DNA from: Actinomycetales bacterium
GTDB lineage: Bacteria; Actinomycetota; Actinomycetes; Actinomycetales; Actinomycetaceae
DNA length: 26,157 bases
Assembly (NCBI GenBank): GCA_022838965.1
Contig: JALHDK010000012.1
Coordinates: 1-26,157 of the forward strand
Direction of reading: 5' to 3'
Shown here in pieces: positions 7,539-15,191 of the stretch; the first letter of the stretch is position 1; each line of letters begins with the position of its first letter. Made by a program: the position numbers and the translations under genes. The notes beneath the pieces were generated by a model. It had not been told where the DNA came from and ran no database searches. It saw nothing but the letters and a program-made list of their open reading frames with translations.

Positions 7539-8852
7539 TCAGCGCTCCCCGAACCGGAGGGCCACCGACTGTCCGTGCGCGGGGAGGTCCTCGCTCGCCG
7601 CCAGGTCGATGAGGGGCTGGGCGAGGGCGCCGAGAGCGCGCGCGTCGTACTCGACCACCTGGACCGACTTCAGGAAGGACTGCACCCCGAGGCCGGACGC
7701 GAAGCGGGCGGTGCCGCCGGTGGGAAGGACGTGGTTGGAGCCGGCCAGGTAGTCCCCCAGCGGTACCGGCGACCATGGCCCCACGAAGATGGCTCCGGCG
7801 TTGTGAATGCGGCCGGCGACCGTCGCCGCGGACCGCGTGTGGATCTCCAGGTGTTCGGCCGCGTACGCGTTGGCCACGGCGACTGCCTGGTCGAGGTCCC
7901 GCACCAGGGCCACGCCCGACTGTGGCCCGCTGAGCGCGGTCCGGATCCGCCCGGCGTGCCGGCACGCGGGGACCTGCCGGTCCAGTTCGGCGTCGACGGC
8001 GTCGGCGAGGTCGCGGGACGGGGTGATGAGCACCGCGGCGGCGGCCGGGTCGTGTTCGGCCTGCGAGATCATGTCGGCCGCCACGAAGCGGGGGTCGGCG
8101 CTCTCGTCCGCGAGGATGGCGATCTCGGTGGTGCCCGCCTCGGCGTCGATGCCGACGGTGCCGAGCACGGCGCGCTTCGCGGCCGCCACGTAGATGTTCC
8201 CCGGACCTGTGATGACGTCCACCGGCTCGCACACCACCGTGGCGTCCTCCCTGACGCCGTAGGCGAACATGGCGACCGCACCCGCGCCGCCGGCGGCGTA
8301 CACCTCCGAGACCCCGAGCAGCGCGCAGGCCGCGAGGATGGTGGGGTGGACCAGTCCCCCGTGGTCCTTCTGGGGTGGGGAGGCGACCGCGAGCTGCTCC
8401 ACGCCGGCCACCTGCGCGGCGACGACGTTCATGACCACGGAGGAGGGGTAGACGGCGAGACCGCCGGGAACGTAGAGGCCGACTCGGCGCACCGGCACCC
8501 AGCGTTGGTGAACCCAGCCACCCGGGATGATCTCGGTGCGGCGCTCCTCCGGAAGTTGCGCGGCGTGCGCCGCGCGCGCGTTCTCGATCGCGATCTCCAG
8601 GGCCCGTCGCACGGCCGGATCCAGCCTGGACAGGGCGGAGGAGAGGTCGGACGGGCTGACGCCGATACCGCGGGGGCGGACGCCGTCGAACCGTTCGGCC
8701 TGATCGAGGAGGGCGGCAACCCCCCGCGCCCGCACGTCGGCGATCAGGGGGCTGACGGCGGCGACGGCGGCCTCCACGTCCATCGCGGCGCGCGGCATCA
8801 GGTCGGGCAGCGAAGTGGCCGGGACATGGGTCAGGTCGAGGCGTCGCAACAT
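7539..8852 (-). CDS. hisD: histidinol dehydrogenase
   Basis: A 437-residue zinc- and NAD-dependent enzyme that oxidises histidinol to histidine in two steps. It carries RVGLYVPGG, YPSSVVMNVVAA, ITGPGNIYVAAAKR, IDAEAGTTEIAILAD, SQAEHD (Gln and His zinc/catalytic ligands), GPWSPVPLGDYLAGSNHVLPT (zinc Asp), and a C-terminal EDLPAHGQSV (zinc His). Family length is about 430. I chose the ATG at 8852, giving MLRRLDL. Another ATG lies three codons upstream at 8861, and the frame stays open to 8993 inside dnaE. The 8852 ATG is preceded by TAGAAT and exactly 7 nt, which fits a leaderless transcript. This is the first gene of hisD-C-B-(unknown)-H-priA-sseB. Confidence 0.96.
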   Translation of the reverse strand: MLRRLDLTHVPATSLPDLMPRAAMDVEAAVAAVSPLIADVRARGVAALLDQAERFDGVRPRGIGVSPSDLSSALSRLDPAVRRALEIAIENARAAHAAQLPEERRTEIIPGGWVHQRWVPVRRVGLYVPGGLAVYPSSVVMNVVAAQVAGVEQLAVASPPQKDHGGLVHPTILAACALLGVSEVYAAGGAGAVAMFAYGVREDATVVCEPVDVITGPGNIYVAAAKRAVLGTVGIDAEAGTTEIAILADESADPRFVAADMISQAEHDPAAAAVLITPSRDLADAVDAELDRQVPACRHAGRIRTALSGPQSGVALVRDLDQAVAVANAYAAEHLEIHTRSAATVAGRIHNAGAIFVGPWSPVPLGDYLAGSNHVLPTGGTARFASGLGVQSFLKSVQVVEYDARALGALAQPLIDLAASEDLPAHGQSVALRFGER

Positions 8853-8859
8853 GGCCACC

Positions 8860-8865
8860 ATTCTA
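8860..8865 (-). promoter_or_regulatory. -10 box of a probable leaderless his-operon promoter
   Basis: On the - strand TAGAAT ends 7 nt before the hisD ATG at 8852. With the usual distance from -10 to start site, the first transcribed base would be the A of the ATG, so no ribosome site is needed, and no convincing one is seen. The dnaE-hisD gap is only 43 bp. It also holds a small CCCC-GGAA-GGGG inverted repeat (+ 8883-8894). No good -35 is visible, as is common in high-GC actinobacteria. If correct, hisD starts its own transcript and need not depend on dnaE. Confidence 0.6.
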
Positions 8866-8895
8866 GGGGCGGGGGCTGACGACCCCTTCCGGGGC

Positions 8896-11800
8896 TCAGT
8901 GATCGGCAAGACAGTGGGGACCGAGGAGTGCCTTGAGGTCCCCGAAGAGTGCGGGCCCCGGGTCGACGCGGAAGCGGTCCGGCAGCGCCACACGTCGTCG
9001 CCGGTCCCGCGAGGTCACAGTGAGGTGGACCGGCACGTTGCCCCCGTGGTTCTGCAGCAGCGTGCCGATCTGCTCGATCATCGGGACGGTGCAGCGTTGT
9101 TCCGCGATGTGGATGGTGACGGGCGTGGCCTTGGCCGTGGCGGTGTCGAGGATGGTCATCTCCTGCGCGACGAGGGAGATCGCGTCGTCGCGAACCTGGA
9201 CCCGCGCCCTGACCGACACCAGCGCATCCTCGGCGAGGATGAGCGCGACGTTCTGGTACACCGTCGAGAAGAAGCTCACCTCGGTCTCGCCACTCAGGTC
9301 CTCGAGCCGCACGAGGGCCCAGAGTCTGCCTGTCTTGGTGACCTTGCGCTGCACGCCGGTGACGAGTCCGGCAACGACGACGGTCTCGCCGTCGGCGGCG
9401 CCCTCCTCCTTCAGGGCGCCGATCGTGGTGCCGGAGGCCCGGGACAGCACGAACTCGAGACCGGCGAGCGGATGGTCCGAGACATAGAGCCCGAGCATCT
9501 CCCGTTCAAAGGCGAGCTTGTCCTTCTTGTCCCACTCGGGCAGGTCGGGAATCTCCGTGGTGAGCGTCGCGGCGGGCTCCGGCTCGACGGCGAACAGGTC
9601 GAACTGGCCCATCGCCTCGTTCCGCTTGAGCGCGATCACCTCGTCGATCGCGTCCTCGTGGATCGTCATGAGCGCGCGGCGGCTGTGGCCCAGGGAGTCG
9701 AACGCACCAGCCTTGATGAGGGACTCCACCGCGCGCTTGTTGCACACCGCGATGGGGACACGGTTCATGAAGTCGGCGAACGAGCCGTACGGCCCGCCGT
9801 CCTGGCGCAGGGACACGATCGGTTCGACGACCTGGGCCCCCACGTTGCGGACGGCCGCGAGGCCGAACCGGATGTCGTCCCCGACGGGCGTGAACGTCGC
9901 CGCCGACGAGTTCACGTCCGGGGGCAGCACGGTGATGTCCATGCGGCGGCACTCGGCGAGGTACGACGCCATTCTGTCCTTGTTGTCCTGGACCGAGGTG
10001 AGGAGTGCCGCCATGTACTCCGTGGGGTAGTTGGCCTTCAGGTATCCGGTCCAGTAGGCGACCATGCCGTAGGCCGCGGTGTGCGACTTGTTGAAGGCGT
10101 AGTCCGAGAAGGATTCCAGCACATGCCACAGCGTCTGCTGGGCCTCCGCGGAATAGCCGCGTTCCGCCATCCCGGCGAAGAACGCCTCCTGTTGCCTGTC
10201 GAGGATGGCCTTCTTCTTCTTGCCCATCGCCCACCGCAGCACGTCCGCCTGGCCGAGCGTGAACCCGGCGACCTTCTGGGCGGTCGCCATCACCTGTTCC
10301 TGGTAGACGATCAGCCCGTAGGTGCTGTCGAGGATCTCCGCGAGGGGCTCGGCGAGCTCGGGGTGGATCGGGGTGATCTCCTGCAGACCGTTCTTGCGGA
10401 GGGCGTAGTTGGTGTGGGAGTTGACGCCCATCGGCCCGGGGCGGTACAGGGCGAGGACCGCGGAGATGTCCTCGAAGTTGTCGGGTCGCATGAGGCGCAG
10501 CAGCTGGCGCATCGGCCCGCCGTCGAGCTGGAAGACGCCCAGCGTGTCCCCACGTCCCAGCAGTTCGTACGTCTTCGCGTCATCCAGCGGAATGCGTTCG
10601 AGGTCGGGCACCTCCTTGCCGTTCAGGGCGATGTTCGCGAGCGCGTCCGAGATCACGGTGAGGTTCCGCAACCCGAGGAAGTCCATCTTCAGGAGGCCGA
10701 GCTCCTCGCAGCTGGGGAACTCGAACTGCGTGATGATGGCGTCGTCGCTCGGACGGCGCATCACCGGGATGATGTCCGTGAGCGGTTCGGAGGACATGAT
10801 GACGGCGCAGGCGTGGACGCTCCACTGCCGCTTGATGCCCTCCAGGCCGGCCGCGAGGTCGATGACCTGGCGTGCCACCGGGTCATCCCGGTGGAGCTGA
10901 CGGATCTCCTCCGCCTCCCCGTAGCGCTCGTGGGACTTGTCGAAGATGCCGGCGAGCGGGATGTCCTTACCCATGACTGCGGGCGGCATCGCCTTGGTGA
11001 GCTGCTCCCCCATGGCGAAGGGATGCCCCAGCACGCGAGCCGCGTCCTTGAGGGACTGCTTCGCCTTGAGGGTTCCGAAGGTCACCACCTGGGCCACGCG
11101 GTCGTCGCCGTACCTGCGGATCACGTAGTCGAGCACCTCGCCACGTCTGCGCTCGTCGAAGTCGACGTCGAAGTCGGGCATCGACACGCGTTCCGGGTTG
11201 AGGAAGCGCTCGAACAGCAGGCCGTGCTGGAGCGGGTCCAGGTCCGTGATCCGCAGCGCGTAGGCGACCATGGAACCGGCACCGGAGCCGCGACCCGGGC
11301 CCACGCGGATGCCCTGCCGCTTCGCCCAGTTGATGAAGTCGGCGACCACGAGGAAGTAGGAGGCGAACCCCATCTCCGCGATCACCCGGACCTCGTAGTC
11401 CGCCCGGGCCCGCACCTCGGGGCTGACCCCAGCGGGATACCGCTCCGCAAGGCCCCGCTCCACCTCCCGCACGAACCACGAGATGACGTCCCCGCCGTCG
11501 GGCACCGGGAATACCGGCATGAAGTTGGCGCCATCGTGCGTCGTCACGAAGGAGACGTCGCACTGCTCGGCGATCAGCAGGGTGTTGTCGCACGCCTCGG
11601 GAAGGTCGGCGAAGAGGGCACGCATCTCGCTGCCCGGGCGGAGGTAGTACGTGTCCCCGTCGAACTTGAACCGGTCGGGATCGGAAAGGGTCGTCCCGGA
11701 CTGCAGGCAGAGAAGGGCCGCGTGCGTGTCCACGTCGCTGGGCGTGACGTAGTGGGAGTCATTGGTGGCCACCAGGGGGGCTCCGAGGGCGCGGGCGATC

Positions 11801-12423
11801 CGCAGGATGTCGCTGCGCACCCGATGCTCCATCTCGAGACCGTGGTCCATGAGCTCGACGTAGAAGTTGTCCCGCCCGAAGATGTCCTGGAGGTCGCCGG
11901 CGGCTCGCAGCGCCTCGTCGTACTGTCCGAGCCGCAGCCGCACCTGCACCTCCCCCGAGGGGCATCCGGTGGTCGCGATCAGGCCCGTGGAGTAGGACTG
12001 CAGCAGTTCCCTGTCGACTCGCGGCCACTTGCCCCACTGGCCCTCGAGCGACGCGTGCGAGGCCATGCGGATGAGGTTGTGCAACCCCTCGTTGTCGCGC
12101 GCCCACAGGGTGGCGTGGGTGTAGGCACCGCGCGCGGAGACGTCGTCGTCGCGTTGCTCCAGGCTCCCCCAGGTCACCCGCGATCGATCGCGACGGGAGG
12201 TGCCCGGGGTGAGGTAGGCCTCGATCCCGATGATCGGCTTCACGCCGTACTTTCGCGCGGTCGTGTAGAAGTCGTAGATGCCGAACAGGTAGCCGTGGTC
12301 GGTGATGCCGAGCGCGGTCTGGCCGAGCCGCACCGCCTCCTGGAACAGCGGGTCGAGCTTCGCGGCGCCGTCGAGCATCGAGTACTCGGTGTGGACGTGC
12401 AGGTGCGCGAAGTCGGGAGCCAT
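8896..12423 (-). CDS. dnaE: DNA polymerase III alpha subunit (replicative, DnaE1 type)
   Basis: A 1175-residue C-family replicative polymerase. The N-terminal PHP domain (1-285) keeps all nine metal ligands expected from M. tuberculosis DnaE1: His9, His11, Asp18, His43, Glu68, His103, Cys154, Asp222, His224. That predicts an active PHP 3'-5' proofreading exonuclease. The palm carries GPGRGSGAGS (375-384) and MPDFDVDF with catalytic Asp417 and Asp419; the third Asp lies in the MDFLGLRNLT block. FNKSHTAAYG marks the fingers and finger-to-hairpin region, followed by the helix-hairpin-helix, an OB fold (VVVAGLVTGVQRKVTKTG) and a C-terminal domain. ATG 12423 is preceded by a TAGACT -10 box at 7 nt and no Shine-Dalgarno, so it looks leaderless. 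The gene is intact and of normal length. It belongs to the replicative DnaE1 class, not the mutagenesis-associated DnaE2. Confidence 0.98.
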   Translation of the reverse strand: MAPDFAHLHVHTEYSMLDGAAKLDPLFQEAVRLGQTALGITDHGYLFGIYDFYTTARKYGVKPIIGIEAYLTPGTSRRDRSRVTWGSLEQRDDDVSARGAYTHATLWARDNEGLHNLIRMASHASLEGQWGKWPRVDRELLQSYSTGLIATTGCPSGEVQVRLRLGQYDEALRAAGDLQDIFGRDNFYVELMDHGLEMEHRVRSDILRIARALGAPLVATNDSHYVTPSDVDTHAALLCLQSGTTLSDPDRFKFDGDTYYLRPGSEMRALFADLPEACDNTLLIAEQCDVSFVTTHDGANFMPVFPVPDGGDVISWFVREVERGLAERYPAGVSPEVRARADYEVRVIAEMGFASYFLVVADFINWAKRQGIRVGPGRGSGAGSMVAYALRITDLDPLQHGLLFERFLNPERVSMPDFDVDFDERRRGEVLDYVIRRYGDDRVAQVVTFGTLKAKQSLKDAARVLGHPFAMGEQLTKAMPPAVMGKDIPLAGIFDKSHERYGEAEEIRQLHRDDPVARQVIDLAAGLEGIKRQWSVHACAVIMSSEPLTDIIPVMRRPSDDAIITQFEFPSCEELGLLKMDFLGLRNLTVISDALANIALNGKEVPDLERIPLDDAKTYELLGRGDTLGVFQLDGGPMRQLLRLMRPDNFEDISAVLALYRPGPMGVNSHTNYALRKNGLQEITPIHPELAEPLAEILDSTYGLIVYQEQVMATAQKVAGFTLGQADVLRWAMGKKKKAILDRQQEAFFAGMAERGYSAEAQQTLWHVLESFSDYAFNKSHTAAYGMVAYWTGYLKANYPTEYMAALLTSVQDNKDRMASYLAECRRMDITVLPPDVNSSAATFTPVGDDIRFGLAAVRNVGAQVVEPIVSLRQDGGPYGSFADFMNRVPIAVCNKRAVESLIKAGAFDSLGHSRRALMTIHEDAIDEVIALKRNEAMGQFDLFAVEPEPAATLTTEIPDLPEWDKKDKLAFEREMLGLYVSDHPLAGLEFVLSRASGTTIGALKEEGAADGETVVVAGLVTGVQRKVTKTGRLWALVRLEDLSGETEVSFFSTVYQNVALILAEDALVSVRARVQVRDDAISLVAQEMTILDTATAKATPVTIHIAEQRCTVPMIEQIGTLLQNHGGNVPVHLTVTSRDRRRRVALPDRFRVDPGPALFGDLKALLGPHCLADH

Positions 12424-12430
12424 GAGCGCC

Positions 12431-12436
12431 AGTCTA
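12431..12436 (-). promoter_or_regulatory. -10 box of a probable leaderless dnaE promoter
   Basis: On the - strand TAGACT is followed by 7 nt (GGCGCTC) and then the dnaE ATG, the same geometry as at hisD. No Shine-Dalgarno precedes the ATG, which supports a leaderless message. The only intergenic space is 21 bp, so the -35 region must lie inside the end of the acetyltransferase gene. No consensus -35 is present there. Confidence 0.6.
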
Positions 12437-12437
12437 G

Positions 12438-12456
12438 GTCGCGGTCAGACCGCGAC
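12438..12456. repeat. perfect 19-bp palindrome abutting the dnaE -10 box
   Basis: GTCGCGGTCAGACCGCGAC reads as two 9-bp inverted arms around one central base. It starts one base upstream of the dnaE -10 box, so it fills the spacer between -35 and -10, a classic operator position. It also contains the stop codon of the acetyltransferase gene at its centre. As RNA it could form only a tight hairpin without a T-run, so it is a poor terminator. No known binding site was recognised. Confidence 0.75.
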
Positions 12457-12912
12457 GCGGCGCGCCATGTCCTGGTGCCAGATCCCGGCGTCGAGGTATC
12501 GCTCGCCCGAGACGATCCGGTAGCCGAGCCTCGTGTAGAAGCCGATCGCCTGCTCCTGGGCGGCCAGGGCGACACGCACCTCCAGCTCGTCGCCGACTCG
12601 CACGCCGTGCCGGGCAAGGGCCACGCCCTCGAGGTGCGCCATCACCGCCGCGCCGACGCCGCGACCGCGGGCGCTCCGCAGCACCGCCACCCGGCCGACG
12701 TGCACCTCGCCGGGATGGTCGGCGAGCATCCGGCCCGTCGCCACCGGCTCGCCATCCAGCCAGGCGAGTGCGTGGACCGTTCCGGGTTCCAGGTCGCGGC
12801 CGTCCACCTCCTCCTCCACAGGCACCTTCTGCTCGACGACGAAGACCTCGTGCCGGATGCGCCACGCCCGCTCCAGTCCCGCCCGGTCCAGCACCTCCTC
12901 CACCCGGATCAC
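12445..12912 (-). CDS. GNAT-family N-acetyltransferase (ElaA-like)
   Basis: A 155-residue single-domain GNAT enzyme, expected to move acetyl from acetyl-CoA to an amine. The N-terminus [21 protein letters not shown] and the following [13 protein letters not shown] resemble the ElaA/YjcF subgroup. Acetyl-CoA motif A is [20 protein letters not shown], with the RGRGVG pyrophosphate loop. The end has the usual FYTRLGY motif B. The GTG at 12912 overlaps the rluD stop by 4 bp (GTGA), so it is the last gene of a coupled lspA-rluD-GNAT set. A longer open frame upstream is a shadow of rluD. The substrate is unknown. Its C-terminal codons and stop form part of the 19-bp palindrome at the dnaE promoter. 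Confidence 0.87.
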   Translation of the reverse strand: MIRVEEVLDRAGLERAWRIRHEVFVVEQKVPVEEEVDGRDLEPGTVHALAWLDGEPVATGRMLADHPGEVHVGRVAVLRSARGRGVGAAVMAHLEGVALARHGVRVGDELEVRVALAAQEQAIGFYTRLGYRIVSGERYLDAGIWHQDMARRVAV

Positions 12913-13826
12913 CGCAGCACCTCCAGGGCGTGGGCGAGGTCGGCCGGGTACGGCGAGGTGAAACTGACCAGCGCGCCGCTCCGGGGATGCGGGAAGCTGA
13001 GGGAGACCGCGTGCAGCCACTGCCGGCGCAGTCCGAGCAGGGCCGCGAGCGCGGGATCGGCGCCGTAGAAGATGTCCCCGGCGCAGGGATGGCGGATCGC
13101 GGCCAGGTGCACCCGGATCTGGTGGGTCCGGCCGGTTTCGAGGTGAACCTCGAGCAGGCTGGCTCGGGTCATCATCTCGATCGTGCGGTAGTGGGTGACG
13201 GCGTGCCGGCCCGCGGTGGTGACCGCCATCCTGAAGTCGCTGCCGGGGTGTCGCCCGATGGGGGCATCGATGGTCCCGGACGACGGGTCGGGGTGGCCCT
13301 GGACGAGGGCGTGATACACCTTGGTCGGAACGCGGTCCCGGAAGGCCTGTTTCAGGATGCTATACGCCTGCTCCGACTGCGCCACGACCATGACGCCCGA
13401 CGTGCCCACGTCGAGGCGCTGGACGATGCCCTGTCTCTCGGCCGCCCCTGACGTGGTGATCTGGTACCCGGCGGCGAGCAGCGCCCCCAGCACGGTCGGA
13501 CCCTCCCAGCCGGGCGAGGCGTGCGCCGCCACGCCGACCGGCTTGTCGATCACGATGATGTCCGCGTCCTCGTAGAGGATCGTGAAGTCCTCGACGGGAG
13601 TGGGGAGCACCTCGATCCGCCGCTCCTCCGGGATGGTCACATCCAGCACCCCGCCGGCCGGCAGACGATCGGACTTGTCGAGGGGACGGCCGCCGAGCAG
13701 GATCAGGCCGGCCGCGGCCATCTCCCCCACCTTCGTCCGCGACACACCGAGCATCCGCGACAGTGCGGCGTCGACACGCTCCCCCACGAGTCCGTCGGGT
13801 ACCGGGAACAGCCGTGACTCAGCCAT
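12909..13826 (-). CDS. rluD: RluA/RluD-family pseudouridine synthase
   Basis: A 305-residue pseudouridine synthase that isomerises uridines in rRNA or tRNA. An S4 RNA-binding domain occupies about residues 14-60 ([20 protein letters not shown], then [14 protein letters not shown]). The catalytic domain has [13 protein letters not shown] and the signature [13 protein letters not shown], with catalytic Asp139. The more usual signature begins HRLDKGTSG; the Gln and Val here are accepted variants in actinobacteria. [17 protein letters not shown] and CAGDIFYG follow. The ATG at 13826 overlaps the lspA stop by 8 bp (ATGGCTGA). RluD acts on 23S positions 1911/1915/1917 in E. coli; for this paralogue the exact sites are inferred, and RluA/RluC-like targets remain possible. 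Confidence 0.92.
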   Translation of the reverse strand: MAESRLFPVPDGLVGERVDAALSRMLGVSRTKVGEMAAAGLILLGGRPLDKSDRLPAGGVLDVTIPEERRIEVLPTPVEDFTILYEDADIIVIDKPVGVAAHASPGWEGPTVLGALLAAGYQITTSGAAERQGIVQRLDVGTSGVMVVAQSEQAYSILKQAFRDRVPTKVYHALVQGHPDPSSGTIDAPIGRHPGSDFRMAVTTAGRHAVTHYRTIEMMTRASLLEVHLETGRTHQIRVHLAAIRHPCAGDIFYGADPALAALLGLRRQWLHAVSLSFPHPRSGALVSFTSPYPADLAHALEVLR

Positions 13827-14397
13827 CCGGCGGCACCTCGGCGTCGATCGCTGTGCGTCCCGGCCGCGAGCGGGTTCCGTCCGTCTCGATCCCGAGGATC
13901 GCGAGCACGGCAATGCCGACGGCGGCGCCGACGATCGCGATGTCCGCAAGGTTTCCGATGAACAGCCCGCCGTAGTTGATGAAGTCGACCACGTGCCCGC
14001 GTCCGAAGGCGGGAGGGCGGAACAACCGGTCGACAAGGTTGCCGGCGGCGCCCCCGAGCAGGAGGCCGAGCAGGAGTGCCCACCAGACCGAGCCGAGGGT
14101 GCGGGAGATCCGGACCACCACGACGATCACCACGGCGGCGATCAGCGTAAACACCCAGGTCAGGCCGCTCGCGAAGGAGAAGGCCGCACCCGGGTTGTGG
14201 ACCAGCTGCAGGGAGATCACGTTACCCAGCAGGGGCACGGCGGCATCCTCCGACAGCAGTCGCATCGCAAGCTCCTTGCTCACCTGGTCCATCAGCAGGA
14301 CCGCGAAGGCCAGGACGAACACCAGCAGGAGGTAACGGGTGTTGACCGGGGGACGCGGCGTCCGCTTGGCGGGGCCTGCAGCGCGGTGGCGACTCAT
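13819..14397 (-). CDS. lspA: lipoprotein signal peptidase (SPase II)
   Basis: A 192-residue integral membrane aspartyl protease that cleaves signal peptides of diacylglyceryl-modified prolipoproteins. It has four predicted membrane segments, near residues 21-37, 77-96, 102-119 and 150-170. Conserved blocks are [34 protein letters not shown] with catalytic Asp123, HVVDFINY, and NLADIAI with catalytic Asp152. N- and C-terminal tails are basic or charged and probably cytoplasmic. The start at ATG 14397 has no clear Shine-Dalgarno. The gene begins 64 bp after divIVA, behind a hairpin, so it may have its own promoter, which I could not locate. It overlaps rluD by 8 bp, a common lspA-rluD pairing. 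Confidence 0.96.
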   Translation of the reverse strand: MSRHRAAGPAKRTPRPPVNTRYLLLVFVLAFAVLLMDQVSKELAMRLLSEDAAVPLLGNVISLQLVHNPGAAFSFASGLTWVFTLIAAVVIVVVVRISRTLGSVWWALLLGLLLGGAAGNLVDRLFRPPAFGRGHVVDFINYGGLFIGNLADIAIVGAAVGIAVLAILGIETDGTRSRPGRTAIDAEVPPDG

Positions 14398-14420
14398 GGG
14401 CGGTTCCGGATCGCGCGAAG

Positions 14421-14448
14421 GACGGCGGCACCCGGGGATGCCGCCGTC
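14421..14448 (-). terminator. hairpin between divIVA and lspA
   Basis: A perfect 10-bp inverted repeat (- strand GACGGCGGCA and TGCCGCCGTC) with an 8-nt loop starts 13 nt after the divIVA stop. It is very stable but has no T-run, only CTTCGCG. T-less hairpins of this type are often found at actinobacterial transcript ends, so this is a plausible terminator or processing site for divIVA. It is symmetrical enough to be a DNA-binding site as well, but its position favours termination. Confidence 0.5.
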
Positions 14449-14461
14449 GCGAGGTTCTCGA

Positions 14462-15073
14462 TCAGTGCTGTCCCAGGTCTGCCGAGACGTTGCCGCGCTG
14501 GTTCACGTCGGCCAGCAGGCCCTCGAGGTAGGACTTCAGCCGCGACCTGTACTCGCGCTCGAAGTTGCGAAGTTCGTCGATCTTCCGCTCGAGCGTGGTG
14601 CGCTCGCCCTCGAGCTGCTGCAGCGTCTGCTCGCGCTTGGTCTCTGCCTCCCGCACGAGTTGCTCCCCATGGACCCGGGCTTCGGCGACGATCCGCTCGC
14701 CTTCCTCCTGACCGTTGCGCACGTACTCGTCATGCAGGCGCTGCGCGAGCGCGAGCATCCCGGCGGCCGATTCGGGACCATCCTGGCGCGCGGCGGGGGC
14801 CGGGGCGACCGGCGCTGCAGCGGGAGCCGGCTCCACCTGGGGAGCGGGCTCTGCGGCGGGTGCCGGCGCAGCCTCGCCGCGTGACAGCTCGGCGACCCGG
14901 TTCTCGCACGCCTCAAGCTTCGACGTGAGTTCCTCATTCTCGGCGTAGACGGCTCGCAGCGTGTTGACCACTTCGTCGAGGAAATCGTCGACCTCGTCCT
15001 GATCGTAGCCCTCGCGGAACTTCGTGGGCTGGAACTTCTTGTTGAGGACGTCGTCTGCACTCAGCAGCGCCAT
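14462..15073 (-). CDS. divIVA: polar growth/septum protein DivIVA (Wag31)
   Basis: A 203-residue coiled-coil scaffold that binds negatively curved membrane at poles and septa and directs apical growth in actinobacteria. The N-terminal lipid-binding domain MALLSADDVLNKKFQPTKF, then YDQDEVDDFLDEVV, is canonical. A first coiled coil (about 35-66) leads to an Ala/Pro-rich linker (about 68-97), followed by a long coiled coil (about 100-192) rich in E, R and Q. The ATG at 15073 has AGGAG 6 nt ahead. It is monocistronic in appearance: a 118-bp gap with a palindrome upstream, a strong hairpin downstream. Neighbours sepF, ftsZ and yggT confirm the division context. Confidence 0.96.
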   Translation of the reverse strand: MALLSADDVLNKKFQPTKFREGYDQDEVDDFLDEVVNTLRAVYAENEELTSKLEACENRVAELSRGEAAPAPAAEPAPQVEPAPAAAPVAPAPAARQDGPESAAGMLALAQRLHDEYVRNGQEEGERIVAEARVHGEQLVREAETKREQTLQQLEGERTTLERKIDELRNFEREYRSRLKSYLEGLLADVNQRGNVSADLGQH

Positions 15074-15100
15074 TTCGTCTCCTCACCTGTAGCCTGACTC

Positions 15101-15126
15101 GCAGCGGATGACACGTCATTCGCTGC
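15101..15126. repeat. 26-bp near-perfect palindrome upstream of divIVA
   Basis: Arms GCAGCGGATGAC and GTCATTCGCTGC are complementary over 11 of 12 positions around a central AC. The single mismatch is G against T. The element ends 27 bp before the divIVA ATG and lies just downstream of a possible -10 box, so it would cover the transcription start. That fits an operator for a dimeric regulator. Its 2-nt centre and lack of a T-run argue against a terminator for yggT. Confidence 0.7.
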
Positions 15127-15130
15127 ACTC

Positions 15131-15136
15131 ACGATA
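15131..15136 (-). promoter_or_regulatory. weak candidate -10 box for divIVA
   Basis: On the - strand TATCGT lies 57 nt before the divIVA ATG; no recognisable -35 is found 16-18 nt upstream. The remaining part of the 118-bp gap (15137-15191) has a 6-bp inverted repeat, GGGCCA and TGGCCC at 15150-15155 and 15174-15179. That may be a weak transcript end for yggT. Confidence 0.3.
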
Positions 15137-15191
15137 GCGGATAAGTCTGGGGCCATGCGTTTCGCGATGGGCGTGGCCCGCTTTTCCCGGC

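Noticed and set aside
6333..8879. Open + strand frame of 848 codons antisense to hisC and hisD
   Set aside because: Same artefact: no recognisable domain, biased composition, and hisD, hisC and part of hisB are clear on the other strand.
8853..8993. Longer hisD starting upstream of 8852 (to 8993)
   Set aside because: The extra residues (frame-shifted dnaE tail) have no HisD similarity, and the -10 box at 8860-8865 would lie inside the gene.
8815..13068. Open + strand frame of 1417 codons antisense to dnaE
   Set aside because: Long antisense frames are expected opposite high-GC genes with G/C at third positions. The product is low-complexity, rich in R, G, E, V and H, has no domain, and covers several real genes.
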